Source: Hydnum rufescens UP504
Taxonomy: Eukaryota; Basidiomycota; Agaricomycetes; Cantharellales; Hydnaceae
Direction of reading: 5' to 3'
DNA: 64,000 bases
Assembly (NCBI GenBank): GCA_014904985.1
Contig: MU129111.1
Coordinates: 1-64,000, forward strand
Below the pieces are notes generated by a model, which was given only the letters and a program-made list of their open reading frames with translations, had not been told where the DNA came from and did no database searches. A program made the translations under genes and the position numbers. Every line of letters starts with the position of its first letter. Position 1 is the first letter of the stretch. Shown here one piece after another: positions 42,207-54,123 of this stretch.

Positions 42207-45200
42207 ATGGAGCAAATACTGGCCCGTAAGCACTCTCGACCGCTCTCCTTTCACGTCTGCGCCCAACAGGAGGACACTACAGGCTCAAATACCGTCAAAA
42301 TGAGCACTGTCAATCTCACAGCTGCCATGCCTAATATTCCAAGACAACCATCCCCCGCGTTGACGATAGACCAAAATTACAGCAGCGGTCAGAGGACACC
42401 CACAGATCCGCGCCCCACGCAAAGACGACGCACTACACTCATATCACTCATTGATGAATTGTCCCAACTCCGTGACGAGGAAGCGGAAAAGGAAAGGATA
42501 CATCAGGCGATTGCAGAGGACAGTATCGGCTGTGAGTGCCTATGAACATCCCACATCCACCCCTACCCCGCTCGCAATGCCTAAATTAAATCACATTAGA
42601 CCGAGATGATCGAGTAGAAAATGAAGGTGTTACCGATTTTATGCGGTTCCAAAGGTGAGTTCCTCGCGTTTGTTCAACGCGAGTAAGACCTTGTTTCTCA
42701 CCACAAACGGTCCATGAGGCGCACCCAAGATCTAGACAAGGAATTGCAGAACTTCACCAACGCTGTGCGACAGTGAGGATCCAACCATTATTTCCTCGTC
42801 TACACTCTCATGCCACGATTTTTCAAAACAGATTAGGGTCAAGTGTCGGGCTTCTCTCCTCTGCTTTCCACCTTCCGTGCCCGTCTCAGTCAGATTCTCC
42901 ATCTCTTTCGTGAAAATGCTGCTGAGCTCTTCCGCGACGTTTTGAGACAATCCGTAGAGCCTACTCGACCTCTCAGTACGCGTAAACGTAGGAAACCGTT
43001 GCGTCCTACCCAAAAAATGCGACCAGATATAACCATCAGGAGCGACCCCGAGGCCCTCCCAGAGGAACTAGATTTTCTTGCTACCGATCTCCACACTTTC
43101 CTTGAATGTTTGAATCAGATCCCAGAGTTCACTGACGAAGGGGTGAATAGTACTGCCTTGAGCTTTCATAATGACTTGAAGTACTGGGCTAGCGGTCTTC
43201 AAGAGTACAAAGGTGAAGGTCATGCTTTGTGGCTTCAACCACTAGATTCATCGAACTCGCCTTGTCAGGCCAGTTTCGCTGCCCCTCCGTGGAACGTTAT
43301 GTCAATGATCTTACGAAGGAGATGGAAGAGCACTTGCAAAATCTCACGCGAGCTCTGACCACATTCGTAGATGTGGGTGGGTGGTTTCCATCAATCTTGG
43401 GGTTCCTCTAATTATTATATTGATCGTGCGCTCCGATAGGCGTTCCCACCATTCGTTTCACCCAGCGACATACGGCGGATGCACTGCAGAATTTGTCTAC
43501 AGTAGCTACCTTTTTTTCAGCTGTCACAGCTACCACCCTCCAGTATAGCTACCAATCATTTCAAACCCGAACTGAGGAAGGTCAGTTGTGCTCTCCGCGT
43601 TAGTCCTCCCCGAATATTTCAAATCGATTCTTCGGGACTAGCGGTAAATCTTCTTTGGATCATGTCACTCGTCTTCTCCCTTGCAAGCGCCATCAATAGT
43701 CAACTTGCGTATCACTGGCGATCAGGTGTGGACGTTATCTGACATCCTATTTTCTGCGCGATTAGTTGATCATTCACTTCACATTCTTGTAGCAATATAT
43801 CGGAGTCCTCGTTCCTGTGTTCCTTGGTGGGTGTCCATCTGGATCACCCGGACACCACTGCTGTTCCTCGTGTCTTCCGTTATCGCATTCTCCGCCGGTC
43901 TCGTCTGCTTCACATATGCAACTTTCTACAGCTCGCCGTTCATCCCTATCATTATCACCGTTTGCACTTCAATTTCTTCATTTGCCCTCTTTGCCGTTGG
44001 GCTCTGGTTTGCTGGCGAGCGATACGCATTCGCCAAGTCCAAGGGGAGAAAAGTCGGTTCGCTTTGATTCCGATCGTCACCGTGCATCCTTCACTAACGG
44101 TCGTGAAAACAAGTGGCTGGCCCAAGAATTGGAAGATCTTATAAGGGCGACCAAGCTGTACACGGGATACCAATGGCTAGCGAGCCACTTCCCAGGCGAC
44201 ACTTTTGACTACTACCTAGTCTGGATGCGAGGGCGATTAAAGAAGCTCTTCCACGGTTTACACTGGGCGCTCAGTCTCTTATTTCGCCAGAATGTATCCA
44301 TCAGCAGTCTCGAGAATGGGCGCACAAACACGGGTGAGTGTGGTATGTCAACGGACGGACTCCCATATAGCAACCCGCTGTCTGGCGAGCTCGTCTTTCC
44401 TTCCCGTTCGAACACTTTCCAACTGCCTCAAGCATGCAGTCGGGTTGCAGTGCCCCCTCCACTCCATTGATTGACGGAATTGCGATAGACGGGAAGAACG
44501 CAACGTGGAACAACTCTCTGGATGGAGCGTCCCACCCAAGCTCCGTCACTCCGGGTGACAAATTCAAGGCCGTAGCTCATAGGGTTGTCCGAATAAATAG
44601 AGATCTACCCCTCCGCGAAATTCTTGTTCCAGCTGGCTCCATCTACTGCTTCGCCTCCCAGGTTATCCCATTGCAGACGTTCAGGGATCCCCACCATTCG
44701 GTAGCCGCAATATTGGTTCGCTCGAAGCTGCCCGGGCAAAACGTCGACCGTCTCGTCTTGCGATGGTTATTCCTGCCCTGCGAGCCTTCAGTACGACCCA
44801 GTATCTCAGTGAGCACACTGCACCCGTCTGTCATCTTCAGTTCAGTCCGAATGGTGAATTTTGTGGGTACATGGTATCGTCTCTCGCAGGGGACGATTTA
44901 TGGATGTAACGGAACAACCTTCCTCTTGCAGTCGCAACCTGTTCTTGGGACCGGACAGCAATCATATGGAAAGTTGGGAATCCATTCCAGATCCATCGCA
45001 AATTAGCACATGCAAAAGGCTTCGCAGACCAAGTGGCGTGGTCTCCGGATGGTAAATACTTGCTCACCAAGGTCAGTTCTACCCCTGTTATATTTGCGCA
45101 ATCTGCTGGAAGCTTCTGCGTCGAGTGCTTAGATGAGCCACGGAGTCAAAATTTGGGTCACGGAGGTGAGTTTCGCAGGTAGCGATGAACGTGCGCGAGA

Positions 45201-46526
45201 CTCACAAACTGTGCTAAGACTGGGGTGTGTCAACGAACCATCGGCCGAGAACATGATGTACAATCCGTAGTGTGGATGCCCAGTGGAGATGGCTTTTTTA
45301 CGATCGAGGGGACTACGGTGTATAAAATGGTCCGTAGATTTTTAATGGTTATTAGCACAGACATGTGTTGATTCTCCCTTTTTTTTCCCCTAAGAGTTTG
45401 AATGGCCACCTCGATTGGAGCCATAACTTCGCAAGATTATCTTTGCGCGATGTGGTGGTGACGCCAGATGAGCATCGGTAGAGCCCTCGGCCTCTCAGTG
45501 GAACTTTTGGTATTTATTATCATCTTCAGGTTCCTTGCGGTGGCAATCCTGGAGCAAACTCGAGATGGTAATTTGATCACTCGGTCATCTTCCTGTCTGT
45601 CACTTTCGATCTCATTCCTACGCGACGGAATAAGGGTTCAAACCGTCAAAGTCTAGGCCCGAAAAGCGAGTAATAGGCAAGCTTTGCTAATTCCAGATCG
45701 CGTGCCGAGGCGTCTGACCATCCTTGCTTGTAGTGTTCAATCTCAAATCTGGGCAGATCGAGGAGTGAGTTGCATCCCAAGCGCGTATGACTCGATTCCT
45801 CAATCTCCATTTGCAGTCAAATCCCGGTCATGAATGAAGCTCGAGATATCGCACTTTCTGTCTCTAGTAATCTCGGCCCTCGTGAGCTACGAACACAAGG
45901 TATATGCCTATGGCTGGAAGTTCAAGGGATGGTGTTGCTGAAGGATGAACCCGCTAGACACCACAGCTGTTCCAAATCAACAAGGTCCACGATCGCGCTC
46001 GGCTTACTTTGATGCACTACGTACAGGTCTCCGACACCTAGAGATTTCGCAGGAACGTGTTGTCTTGGGCACTTTGCTGGAGCAGGTACCGAAGATCAGA
46101 TTGTACTCGGCGCAGGGAAAGGTGAGATTTATCTTCATATTGCTGCTCGTCGCTTTTTCTTTCTTCTTTGCTTCTCGATATTGACATGCCCTGGTTCGTC
46201 TAGGTGGTGAAGTACATATATGGGACCGTGAGACCGGTAGGCTGCTGCATTCCTTGCGCGCCCAGGATCAAGGATCAGACGTCACAGGGGTCGCGTGGAA
46301 TCATGCGGGAGCGGGTCAATTGATGTTCGCCTCTGCTGCTCATGACGGGACTGTTCGGATTTGGACTGCACCATGGAGTGGGATTGAGCACTCCAGTGCG
46401 AAATCTGGTACCAGGGCAACGCATACCCAGGACGTTGATCGCAGCTCACCTGTCCGACATCATCCTGTACCGATGGACTTTCGGCTTTCTGAAAGCGGTT
46501 TGGGTCCAAGCTTTGTCTTCTCGTGA
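42207..46526 (+). CDS. Membrane-anchored WD40-repeat protein (basidiomycete family)
   Basis: A large protein in many exons with helices and membrane segments at the front and a beta-propeller at the back. An in-frame Met at 42300 (MSTVNLTAAMPNIPRQPSPA) is an alternative start to 42207. The order is disordered basic N-terminus with SLIDELSQLRDEEAEKERIH, a helical region with SAFHLRARLSQILHLFRENA and LNQIPEFTDEGVN, GVPTIRFTQRHTADALQNLS, and then membrane helices MSLVFSLASAINSQLA, PLLFLVSSVIAFSAGLVCF and IPIIITVCTSISSFALFAVG. A linker follows, with LPLREILVPAGSIYCFASQ. WD repeats include LSEHTAPVCHLQFSPNGEF, LATCSWDRTAIIWKV, DQVAWSPDGKYLLTK, GVCQRTIGREHDVQSVVWMP, EVHIWDRETGRLLHSLRAQ and FASAAHDGTVRIWTAPW. 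The propeller resembles WDR26/GID7-type proteins, but the membrane part is not found in those. The ligase or trafficking role is unknown. Confidence 0.75.
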
Positions 46527-48480
46527 GGGGGAGGATAAAAATCGGATATTGTGAGAGGCGAGATTTCGCGTTCTCATCGTACTGTTTACTTTCTTTTGCT
46601 GCTGAATGCTTTGATAAAAGGGGGGGGGGTTTATTTTGTAGATATATTGACAGTGTATTTATGTACGTATGCGTATTGTTCAAGTCCCACGTCTCCTTCC
46701 CCTCCTCCTCTGACTCTCTCTTTCATCTCAAACAGCTCTACCTGGATATGGATTGATTTACTAGGGAACTGTTGCATAGTATGGGTGGGCCGCTCTGACC
46801 TCACATAACAAGGATACGACTTTAATTTGTGCATTAATAATGATTTGACATTGCTCACACTGCTATCTCTTGTCATCAAGCACCTGAAGTACCCAACTCA
46901 AATGGAGGGGATTCTGATATACAATCATGCAGAGTGGGAGGAAATCCGAGCCAGGGTCAAATATTATATTTGTGAACGGGCAATGATCGGCCACAAGTAC
47001 AAAGTGAAGATTGAGAACTGGTGCAGACCAATTCTAGAAGAAAGATAAACGCAGGGTTGGAAAAAGGTAATACAGGTACAGGTGAGGGGATGTATGACCG
47101 AGTGGATATATACACTGTACCTGAGACTACACATCTGCTGACATCGATGCAACCTAGATGATAAGGGTGTGATTCTGAGGGGTAGGGGGTCGTTTGTACA
47201 GTCAGAGTTCGAACAAAATGAAATTTTAATTTCGGTGATCAAAGCCGAGGGCAAGCATACTGTAATCTAGATGATAAGGCCATAATTCTGATGTGAATGA
47301 TCAAGGCACAATTGCCTGGTGGGATCAATGTAACATTGTAACCTAAATTATGACAATGACCTGATACTACAATTATAACCGGATAGGTATATGGGTGTGC
47401 GGTCTCAGCTGATTCACTCGATGACGAGTGGAAGGGCCATACCGTAGGGGAGCAAGGTTTCCTGGTGAAACGAGCGATGCAGGTCCTGCATCGAGTTTGA
47501 TTGCTCCTGTCCGATGGATACGTCCGCTTCCGCTCGTTTCCCGGCCCAGATCGCCGTTCTCTCTCAAGCAAGGTAAGCAAGATATCCCCTGGCCTAACGA
47601 GCGAGGACCCTCTCCAAGAGGCTCGGTCCCAAGCAATATTCGGAGGGCGTTTTCAATTTGAGCAAGGACGTTGTAGAGAATTAAGTCGTCAACCGGGAGG
47701 TCAAGTCTGCTGACAAGTGCATAGACCGTTGTACACTGTTACGTGCGTCGACAGTGGGTACGGCTTATCAGTCCAAAAATCCAGCACATCGCGAGCCCCT
47801 TTCGCCTCCAGTACCGGGGTCATCTGTGTGCATTGAAGCACAGACGCACGAAGAGCTAGAATTGTCATGCGTAGTTGAGATAATTACTACCGTCGAAGTC
47901 CCGCGCATGGGGTAAGGTGTCTATTCCAATTGGGTAGTTCATTTGATCGAAACCATTTCTTTTCTAGGTCTGTTGTATCATCTCTCTCCCCCTTCAGATA
48001 ATAATCATGTAGGAAGATACTTTTACCTGATTTGCGTTCTCATCGTCCCATGGCGACATATGAGATTATGGGGTAGTTGAAATTTTCTCTGGGCACCCGC
48101 AGAAGTCGGGAGTGGGGCGCACTGCTTTCAAACACAAAAGTTTCCAGTACGGTGAGCCAATTCCAAACAGTAAAGCAAGTTGGGCTGTCATAGCTACATA
48201 ACCACACGAGTATACTCCAGTAAGTAATGAACTCAAGGCAGAAACGGCCTAATTGCGCGGATAGATTGTTTTCGCATAGGCTGTGCACTTCATCCATAGA
48301 TGTGAATGACAACAGAGCCCCGGGATTGGCCGGGGCGTGGGAATTTCTGAACACTCAGTACTACTATTATGCTAGCCCGGCGTTCGCGAAATCTGAGGCT
48401 AATATCTGCCCTCGGACGAAGAACTGGGCTGTCTGGCCGACATGTCATCGCCCGAATCTATCTTCTGTCCCTGCCAGCCA
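46527..48480. other. No gene recognised
   Basis: About 2 kb with short open frames only and a G9 run at about 46,620. A plus frame at 46,827-47,048 and overlapping frames near 47,240-47,710 show no motif. The last part is likely the promoter region of the E2 gene. Confidence 0.45.
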
Positions 48481-48509
48481 TGCATTCAACGTTGTCCTCA
48501 CCAGAATAG

Positions 48510-50069
48510 GTGCTTCGTATTTCCATTCTAGCGGGCAGGCTCTTGGTCCGTCCCCTTCACTACTATAGGGCTTCTGTGCCGTCAGGTCTCATCATTGTCA
48601 TTTCTTACACCGCGGCGATTAGGCATCGAGACTGTCAAGGTGCCGCAAGTAGCAGAGTCGATCACAGAAGGCACTTTGAAAACGTGGACCAAGAAGGTCG
48701 GGGACTCGGTAGCCGTCGACGAGGAGGTTGCAACAATTGAGACAGACAAGGTCGACGTTTCCGTCAATGCGCATGTTGCTGGCAAGATCGTGGAGCTCCT
48801 AGCGACAGAGGAGGACGTTGTAACTGTGGGTCAAGACCTATTTAGAATCGAAGAGGGCGCTGAAGGCGAAGGTGAGAGATACATTGGGAAACATCCCGGA
48901 GCCTTTTCCTGGCATTTGCTAATCGTATTCTCAATTTTAGTGTCTTCAAGTTCGACCCCTGCACCGGAACAACGGGAGGTTATGCAGAAGGAGACGTCGT
49001 CCGTGAAGGAAGAGCCGAATGTTGCGAAGGAAACCAAGGAAGTCGGCCCGCCGCCACCCGCCAAGAAAGCCGAGTCAAGGCCCGCGCTGAAGGATACGGC
49101 TCCACCATCCTCTTCCTCTTCTACCATTCCTCTTGTCCCCGGGAATCGCAACGAAACGCGTGTAAAGATGAGCCGTATGCGCCTGCGAATCGCTGAGCGG
49201 CTAAAGGAATCGCAGAATGCGGCCGCGTTTTGACGACTTTCAATGAAATCGACATGTCGTCCTTGAAAGAGTTCCGTGCGCTCTACAAAGATGAAGTACT
49301 TAAGACCCGGGGCGTCAAGCTCGGTTTCATGTCGCCCTTTGCCAAAGCAAGTACCCTTGCCCTCAAAGAGATCCCTGCGGCCAACGCAAGCATCGAGGAC
49401 GACACCATCGTGTACCGGGACTATGTCGATCTCAGCGTCGCTGTGGCTACTCCTAAGGGGCTCGTCACTCCAGTAGTACGGAATATCGAGACAATGAATT
49501 TTATTGAGATAGAGGAGGCAATTGCTAATCTTGGCAAGAAGGTGAGTTCCGATCGACTGCTGCTCTGCTTTCGAACTAAATTATTCTCTGTCAAGGCACG
49601 CGACGGTCAGCTCACCCTTGAAGACATGGCAGGGGGTACCTTTACAATGTGAGTCGAGGGTGTCTGGGGGATCAGCCTGATCTAACTGCTGCGATTTAGT
49701 TCAAATGGAGGCGTGTTTGGAAGTCTGTACGGGACACCAATAATCAACTTACCCCAAGCAGCAGTTCTGGGTACGCTAGTCCGAGATCTCTTAGAGAAAT
49801 CACTTTTAACTGTTTACGGCGCATTTCTCAGGAATGCATTCAATTGTTGATCGCCCCACAGTGGTTAATGGAAAGATAGAGATTCGGCCTATCATGGTTG
49901 TGGCCCTTACGTATGACCATCGTCTCCTGGACGGGCGAGAGGCCGTGACATTCCTTGGTGGGTACCTCGAGTATACTCCTGAGGCACTGCTCATTACTTA
50001 CGAATGATCTAAATTGCAGTGCGAGTGAAACAGTACATTGAAGACCCCCGCAGGATGTTGTTAGTGTGA
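48510..50069 (+). CDS. KGD2: Dihydrolipoyl succinyltransferase (E2 of 2-oxoglutarate dehydrogenase), one frameshift
   Basis: Mitochondrial E2 of the TCA-cycle 2-oxoglutarate dehydrogenase complex; it transfers the succinyl group from lipoate to CoA. A leader-like exon ([20 protein letters not shown]) precedes the lipoyl domain: [18 protein letters not shown], and the lipoylated Lys in [17 protein letters not shown]. An intron (about 48871-48941) and a Pro/Ala/Lys linker follow. The catalytic domain is [20 protein letters not shown], then [80 protein letters not shown] and the active-site motif [13 protein letters not shown], ending DPRRMLLV at 50069. At about 49,228-49,232 AAAF-TGA must be read one base off to give [11 protein letters not shown], so one base appears to be missing in a T run. 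The true start codon upstream was not fixed. The gene is expected to be essential for respiration. Confidence 0.88.
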
Positions 50070-50318
50070 AGTCTCAGCCAATAATAATTCTGTTTCCTTT
50101 AAATTATTGTGGTTCTTGTTAGTATCTCTTTCCAGGAGGTTCTGCCGTTGTGAGAGAGGAGTGAATGCGGTGCTTCCAGCAACTGAATTTCGGCGTTAGC
50201 CATTATCTCCGTCAGATTAGAAATGTTCCTAAATTAAATTTCGACCACCAAAGTTCCACCTCAACCTTGCTCCCCTCCTCCCCTCTACCCCTTCCACCTC
50301 CCCCAGTCGTCAATAACA

Positions 50319-51377
50319 ATGTCCGTTGCCGTCTCTCGCCCGCCACCCCAGATGCCTGCCTTCTCCCGCCCCCAACATGTTTCCACCCGCCCGAGGGCGC
50401 CTCCCCTTGCCCCAGGCCTCATTCGCCTCCCTATGCCCGTGAAGGAGTCCCTCCATTCTCGGCCTCCGCGTCCTCGTCAGCGTAGGCCTGCCAAGCTCGG
50501 GCCTGACTCCAAAGGTGATCTAGAACTCAAAGATGATCACCGGCCCAAGGACACTGCGCACATCCTCAAGCGCTCCCCTACCAAGGACGTAGGACACAGG
50601 AAGCCGTCCTCTCCTGTTACCACCCGTCGCAGTTCTTCTGTCCTACCCAAGTCCACCACCAAAACATCGCAGGCTGAGACGGTGTTCGACTTGTCAGATT
50701 CGGATATCCCTCTCCCTCCCAAAGCCCACAACAAACCCTCAGCAATGGCCCCCACCACCCCCAAGAACGAGCCCAATGCCAAGAATGAAGTGGATGGGTC
50801 TTCCAAGCCCTCCCGCTCTCGTCGCGGCGGTCATCAGAAGGCACCCTCAGTCCTCCTTCAGCTTCAGAGGCCGTCGCCATCCCCTCCCGTCGTGGTCGAG
50901 GCAGCGGCAGGTCGTCCACTGGAGATCCCTTCCTCTCACGCTCTGTCCCGGTGAGCACCAGTGTAAGCGCACTTCCTGATTGGGATATGCCTCCATCGTT
51001 CGGCTCTACGACCGATAGGAAGACTGAGATAGATCTTTCCCTATCCTGTCCCGCCGCGAGCGTCCGCAGCCAGTTCCCTGGCTCGAGGCTTTTGAAGATG
51101 ACACTGTTTCCTCAACAGTCGATCAAAAGACTCAGTCATCTCCTAACGTTCATTTCCCTGTTGAGCCCCCGTCCCCAACTCGCCGAAATGCCAGGCCCAT
51201 GCACCATCACAGCAGGACATCGTCCGTTCCTCGATCAGCGTGAACCCTTTGATGCAAAAGGAATCCCCTGGACCTCTTGACCGTTCCAAAGATGGCAATG
51301 TCGTCAAATACGCTGGGGGCCGCTTCCAGAGCGCACCTGCGCCCACATTCTTACCAATGCCTTCGTTCCAGACCTGA
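50319..51377 (+). CDS. PNRC/Edc1-like mRNA-decapping activator
   Basis: A mostly disordered, Pro/Ser/basic-rich protein starting MSVAVSRPPPQMPAFSRPQ at 50319. Its last residues contain KYAGGRFQSAPAP followed by TFLPMPSFQT and the stop at 51375-51377. This is the short linear motif of the PNRC/Edc1 family (YAG-x-x-F, S-x-P-x-P, LP-x-P-x-F), which in yeast and animals binds the EVH1 domain of Dcp1 and stimulates Dcp2-dependent decapping (established knowledge). Between start and motif the reading passes PSRSRRGGHQKAPS, then one base later AIPSRRGRGSGRSSTGDPFL (a frame change near 50,860), an intron near 50,953-51,018 or equivalent, and FEDDTVSSTVDQKTQSSPN. The frame change may be a base error. 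The motif makes the family call firm; the rest is too divergent to add support. Confidence 0.65.
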
Positions 51378-52848
51378 GTAGGTCCTGTTGTGACGGGTGA
51401 GACGGTTTGGCTACGTCTTGTTCTTCTAATTTCTGACCTCACTATCAGCCATGATCTACGGCGCACCGACGGGGTGGACCGCTCGTGTTTTCCTCCTCGA
51501 AAAATGTTTCTTATCGTTATCCGTCGCCTCTCGTCATCTGTCCACTGTTCGTCACACCCCCTTCTCCGCGTAAAAGCATACACCGTCACCCGGCCACCTA
51601 TTGAACGGATAACTCGACCCGACTACAATTCGACCACACCTTCCGGTTATATTATTCAGTCTCGGATTTTGCATATCGAACGATAACCATCGTTCTCGCT
51701 TAAATTAGACACGTCGACTCGTACGACCCGCTCTATCTCATTCTCGTATTTCTCACCATACTGTTTGTTCAAAATGAATCTGTACAAACTCGCTCAAGGC
51801 AAATACCATGTTCGGCATATCATTTTCGCATCCAATAATCACCTCGACGTTTTCCGCGCCAACCCCCAACTCCATCTCGCCATTCTGCTACTGGCATCCG
51901 CGCACCTTCCGGTTCTCATACCATCCTTCGAGAGCACTTTTCGGTGGCGTACTGCACTACGTCTATCCCCCGTGGTTTTGTTTGCATCGTCCGTGAGTGA
52001 CCATTGGTTCTCTGCTGTACTCTGCGAACCCTGAGTTCCTTCTAGCCTAGCCTTATTATTCCCTCGTCACCCTACTGTTTGCTCTCGACCACGCATTTCC
52101 GATATCCGCATCGTGTATCTCATATTGGTTCACTGTTCCTACCACGTACCACATTATTCTCGTTTTTCTTGACCTTTCTTTCTTGGGTGCTTTCTTGGCA
52201 TACTTCAACACCCGATAAGGGTCATTGCTGTTTCGCCATTTCCCCTGATGTACTTTTCCATCTCATACTGACTCCCCTTACTGCAGCTTCTTCCACTTGT
52301 CTCTCCAGAATCTTACTCGCGCACGCCCATATTTTTTTTCTTCCTTTTGGTGCGTCGAGCTCACCAATTCTGAGGGTGCCGTCCTCCATCCTCGTCACCA
52401 CTCTACCGCTTCTCACCCCTACTCCACCAACCAATCACCGTTTACCACGCTCCTTACCTCGCATTGCATTACATCCCGCCATGCGACTGACACGAAGTAT
52501 CCGAACCCACCCCACGTTCATTCCGCTTCCTGAAACCACGTCACACGCCAACTCCACACCTATCAAAAACCGTAAAACACTGCAACTCGAGTCGCAAGTC
52601 GCTGTCCTTAACAACAAAGATTCTACAATGCCTTCAAATCCTTCGTCATAGTTCATCGCACTGGTCCTACGCCGCTTTCATTGTCTGTATATGTAGGAGG
52701 GTATAGGACAAGTTATATAGGGGCATTGTAGAATATTGATAAAATTTTGCGCACAATGCGAACTGGTTTGCAGCATATCTCATGTGAATTCTGACGGACC
52801 TCGGATCCTTCCAGTACAGTTATCACTCAGCAGTCAGCACGCGAAACG
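51378..52848. other. No gene recognised; probably long UTR or intergenic
   Basis: A C/T-rich plus strand with many open frames of 60-190 codons and no motif. The pyrimidine bias explains the long frames. It may be the 3' region of the PNRC-like gene and the 5' region of the next gene. Confidence 0.45.
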
Positions 52849-52994
52849 ATGTCAAGGCCATCCTCTCCCGTGTACAGCCTGGGATCGAATCCTGAAGAAA
52901 TACACTTGAGTGGTGCTGGTGGGACGTCAGAGGAAGATGCATTCGCTCAATCACCAGTAGACTCTGGACTGGCCTCGCTGCGAACGACAGGAAC

Positions 52995-53805
52995 ATGGCG
53001 GACGTGGACATGAATACTGGGACTAGAGATATCACACCCCCCTCTGCCTCGCCGTCCCCTTCGTCCTATCTTCAAGTCCGAAAGGAGCCGCAAGAACACG
53101 CCACAAAGAACGATCTAGACCCAGCTGCCTCTACAACACCGCGACTTGACCCTGAGGATCCAGAGGCGTTCTTGGCGACGCCATTTACAAGATTCGACCA
53201 GATGGGGATTATGACGGAGTTCGACAATGAGAGTACGGCTGCTGTAGAGTTTGAACAAGGTGTGTAGCATGGGGAGTGCCACCTCTCTGTCTCTGTCTCT
53301 CTTGCGTGCCGTGGCGTGTCTTTCCTGCGCGTTATCTGCGCGCTTAATCTCCCTTTGTCTTGTCCACAACCCCTCCCTATTTTTCTTCGCTTCAGAATTT
53401 TCTAGGAGGATGGCAGATCTCATGCTTGAACTCCGCGTCTGGGCGGAATGTCGTCCTATTCATGAACGCGATACGCACAGTCATCAGCTAATACAAGAAC
53501 TAGAGGCTATTGAGGCGCGAGAAAACGAACAAGGTTCGTCCCTTTGTCCCTCTTGGGCGCACATGTCCACTCTCTTGCGCCTTTCTGTTATTTGGTGTAG
53601 TTTGATTGGGCTACACTTTCGGCCTCCTTTTTGTCGTTTTCAACCCATATGCATACTATCAAAATTTTTCTGTGGATACGGTACTGAATAGAATTTGTCC
53701 CACCAACCCTCCTTGCCTCGACCATTTGCAGAGAACGCTCGTCTAGCCCTCGTCAAATTCGTCACGTCGATTCGCCAGGCTCTCGCGGCTCTCACACACT
53801 TCTGA
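52995..53805 (+). CDS. Small coiled-coil protein, unknown
   Basis: I do not recognise the family. Three exons: 52995-about 53260, then about 53397-53533, then about 53733-53805. The start MADVDMNTGTRDITPPSASP has a good context (AACATGG). A Ser/Pro/Glu-rich N-terminus leads to EDPEAFLATPFTRFDQMG. After a GTGTGT...TCAG intron come SRRMADLMLELRVWAECRPI and HQLIQELEAIEAREN, a likely amphipathic helix or coiled coil. After a second intron (GTTCGT...TGCAG) comes ENARLALVKFVTSIRQALAA, ending LTHF at 53805. An earlier ATG at 52849 opens a 54-codon frame (MSRPSSPVYSLGSNPEEIHL) that overlaps the chosen start in another frame and ends at 53010. It may be an upstream ORF or a first exon. About 160 residues in all. 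Confidence 0.5.
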
Positions 53806-54123
53806 AGTTCGCTGGTTTCTCTTCCTGGCTCTGTCTCTATTGCACACCTTGCCCCGGTCTCCCTTCTATTCGTGTCTTTGACCCGTCTTTTTCTTCATAT
53901 TCGTTGTCGACAGCTTTCCCGGTGCCAGCTAATGTGTATCCATAACCACCAGTTCAGAATGTCATCGCAGTCTTTGGTACAATACACTATACATTCAGCA
54001 CTACAGTCTAAATACAATAAATACCAGTATACACCCTAGATCCTGTGCTGCTCCCCACCAAGCATATCCATGTTCCCGTACCCGTACCTGTCATTCACCC
54101 AATGCGCCACAACCAGTACGGTC
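53806..54123. other. Intergenic between convergent genes
   Basis: 3' flanks of the coiled-coil gene and the F-box gene; no feature noticed. Confidence 0.5.

Noticed and set aside
50537..50958. Long minus-strand open frames opposite the PNRC-like gene
   Set aside because: Shadow frames of a GC- and Pro/Ser-rich plus-strand coding region.
52079..52651. 190-codon open frame on the plus strand
   Set aside because: Pyrimidine-rich low-complexity sequence, no motif, no exon context.
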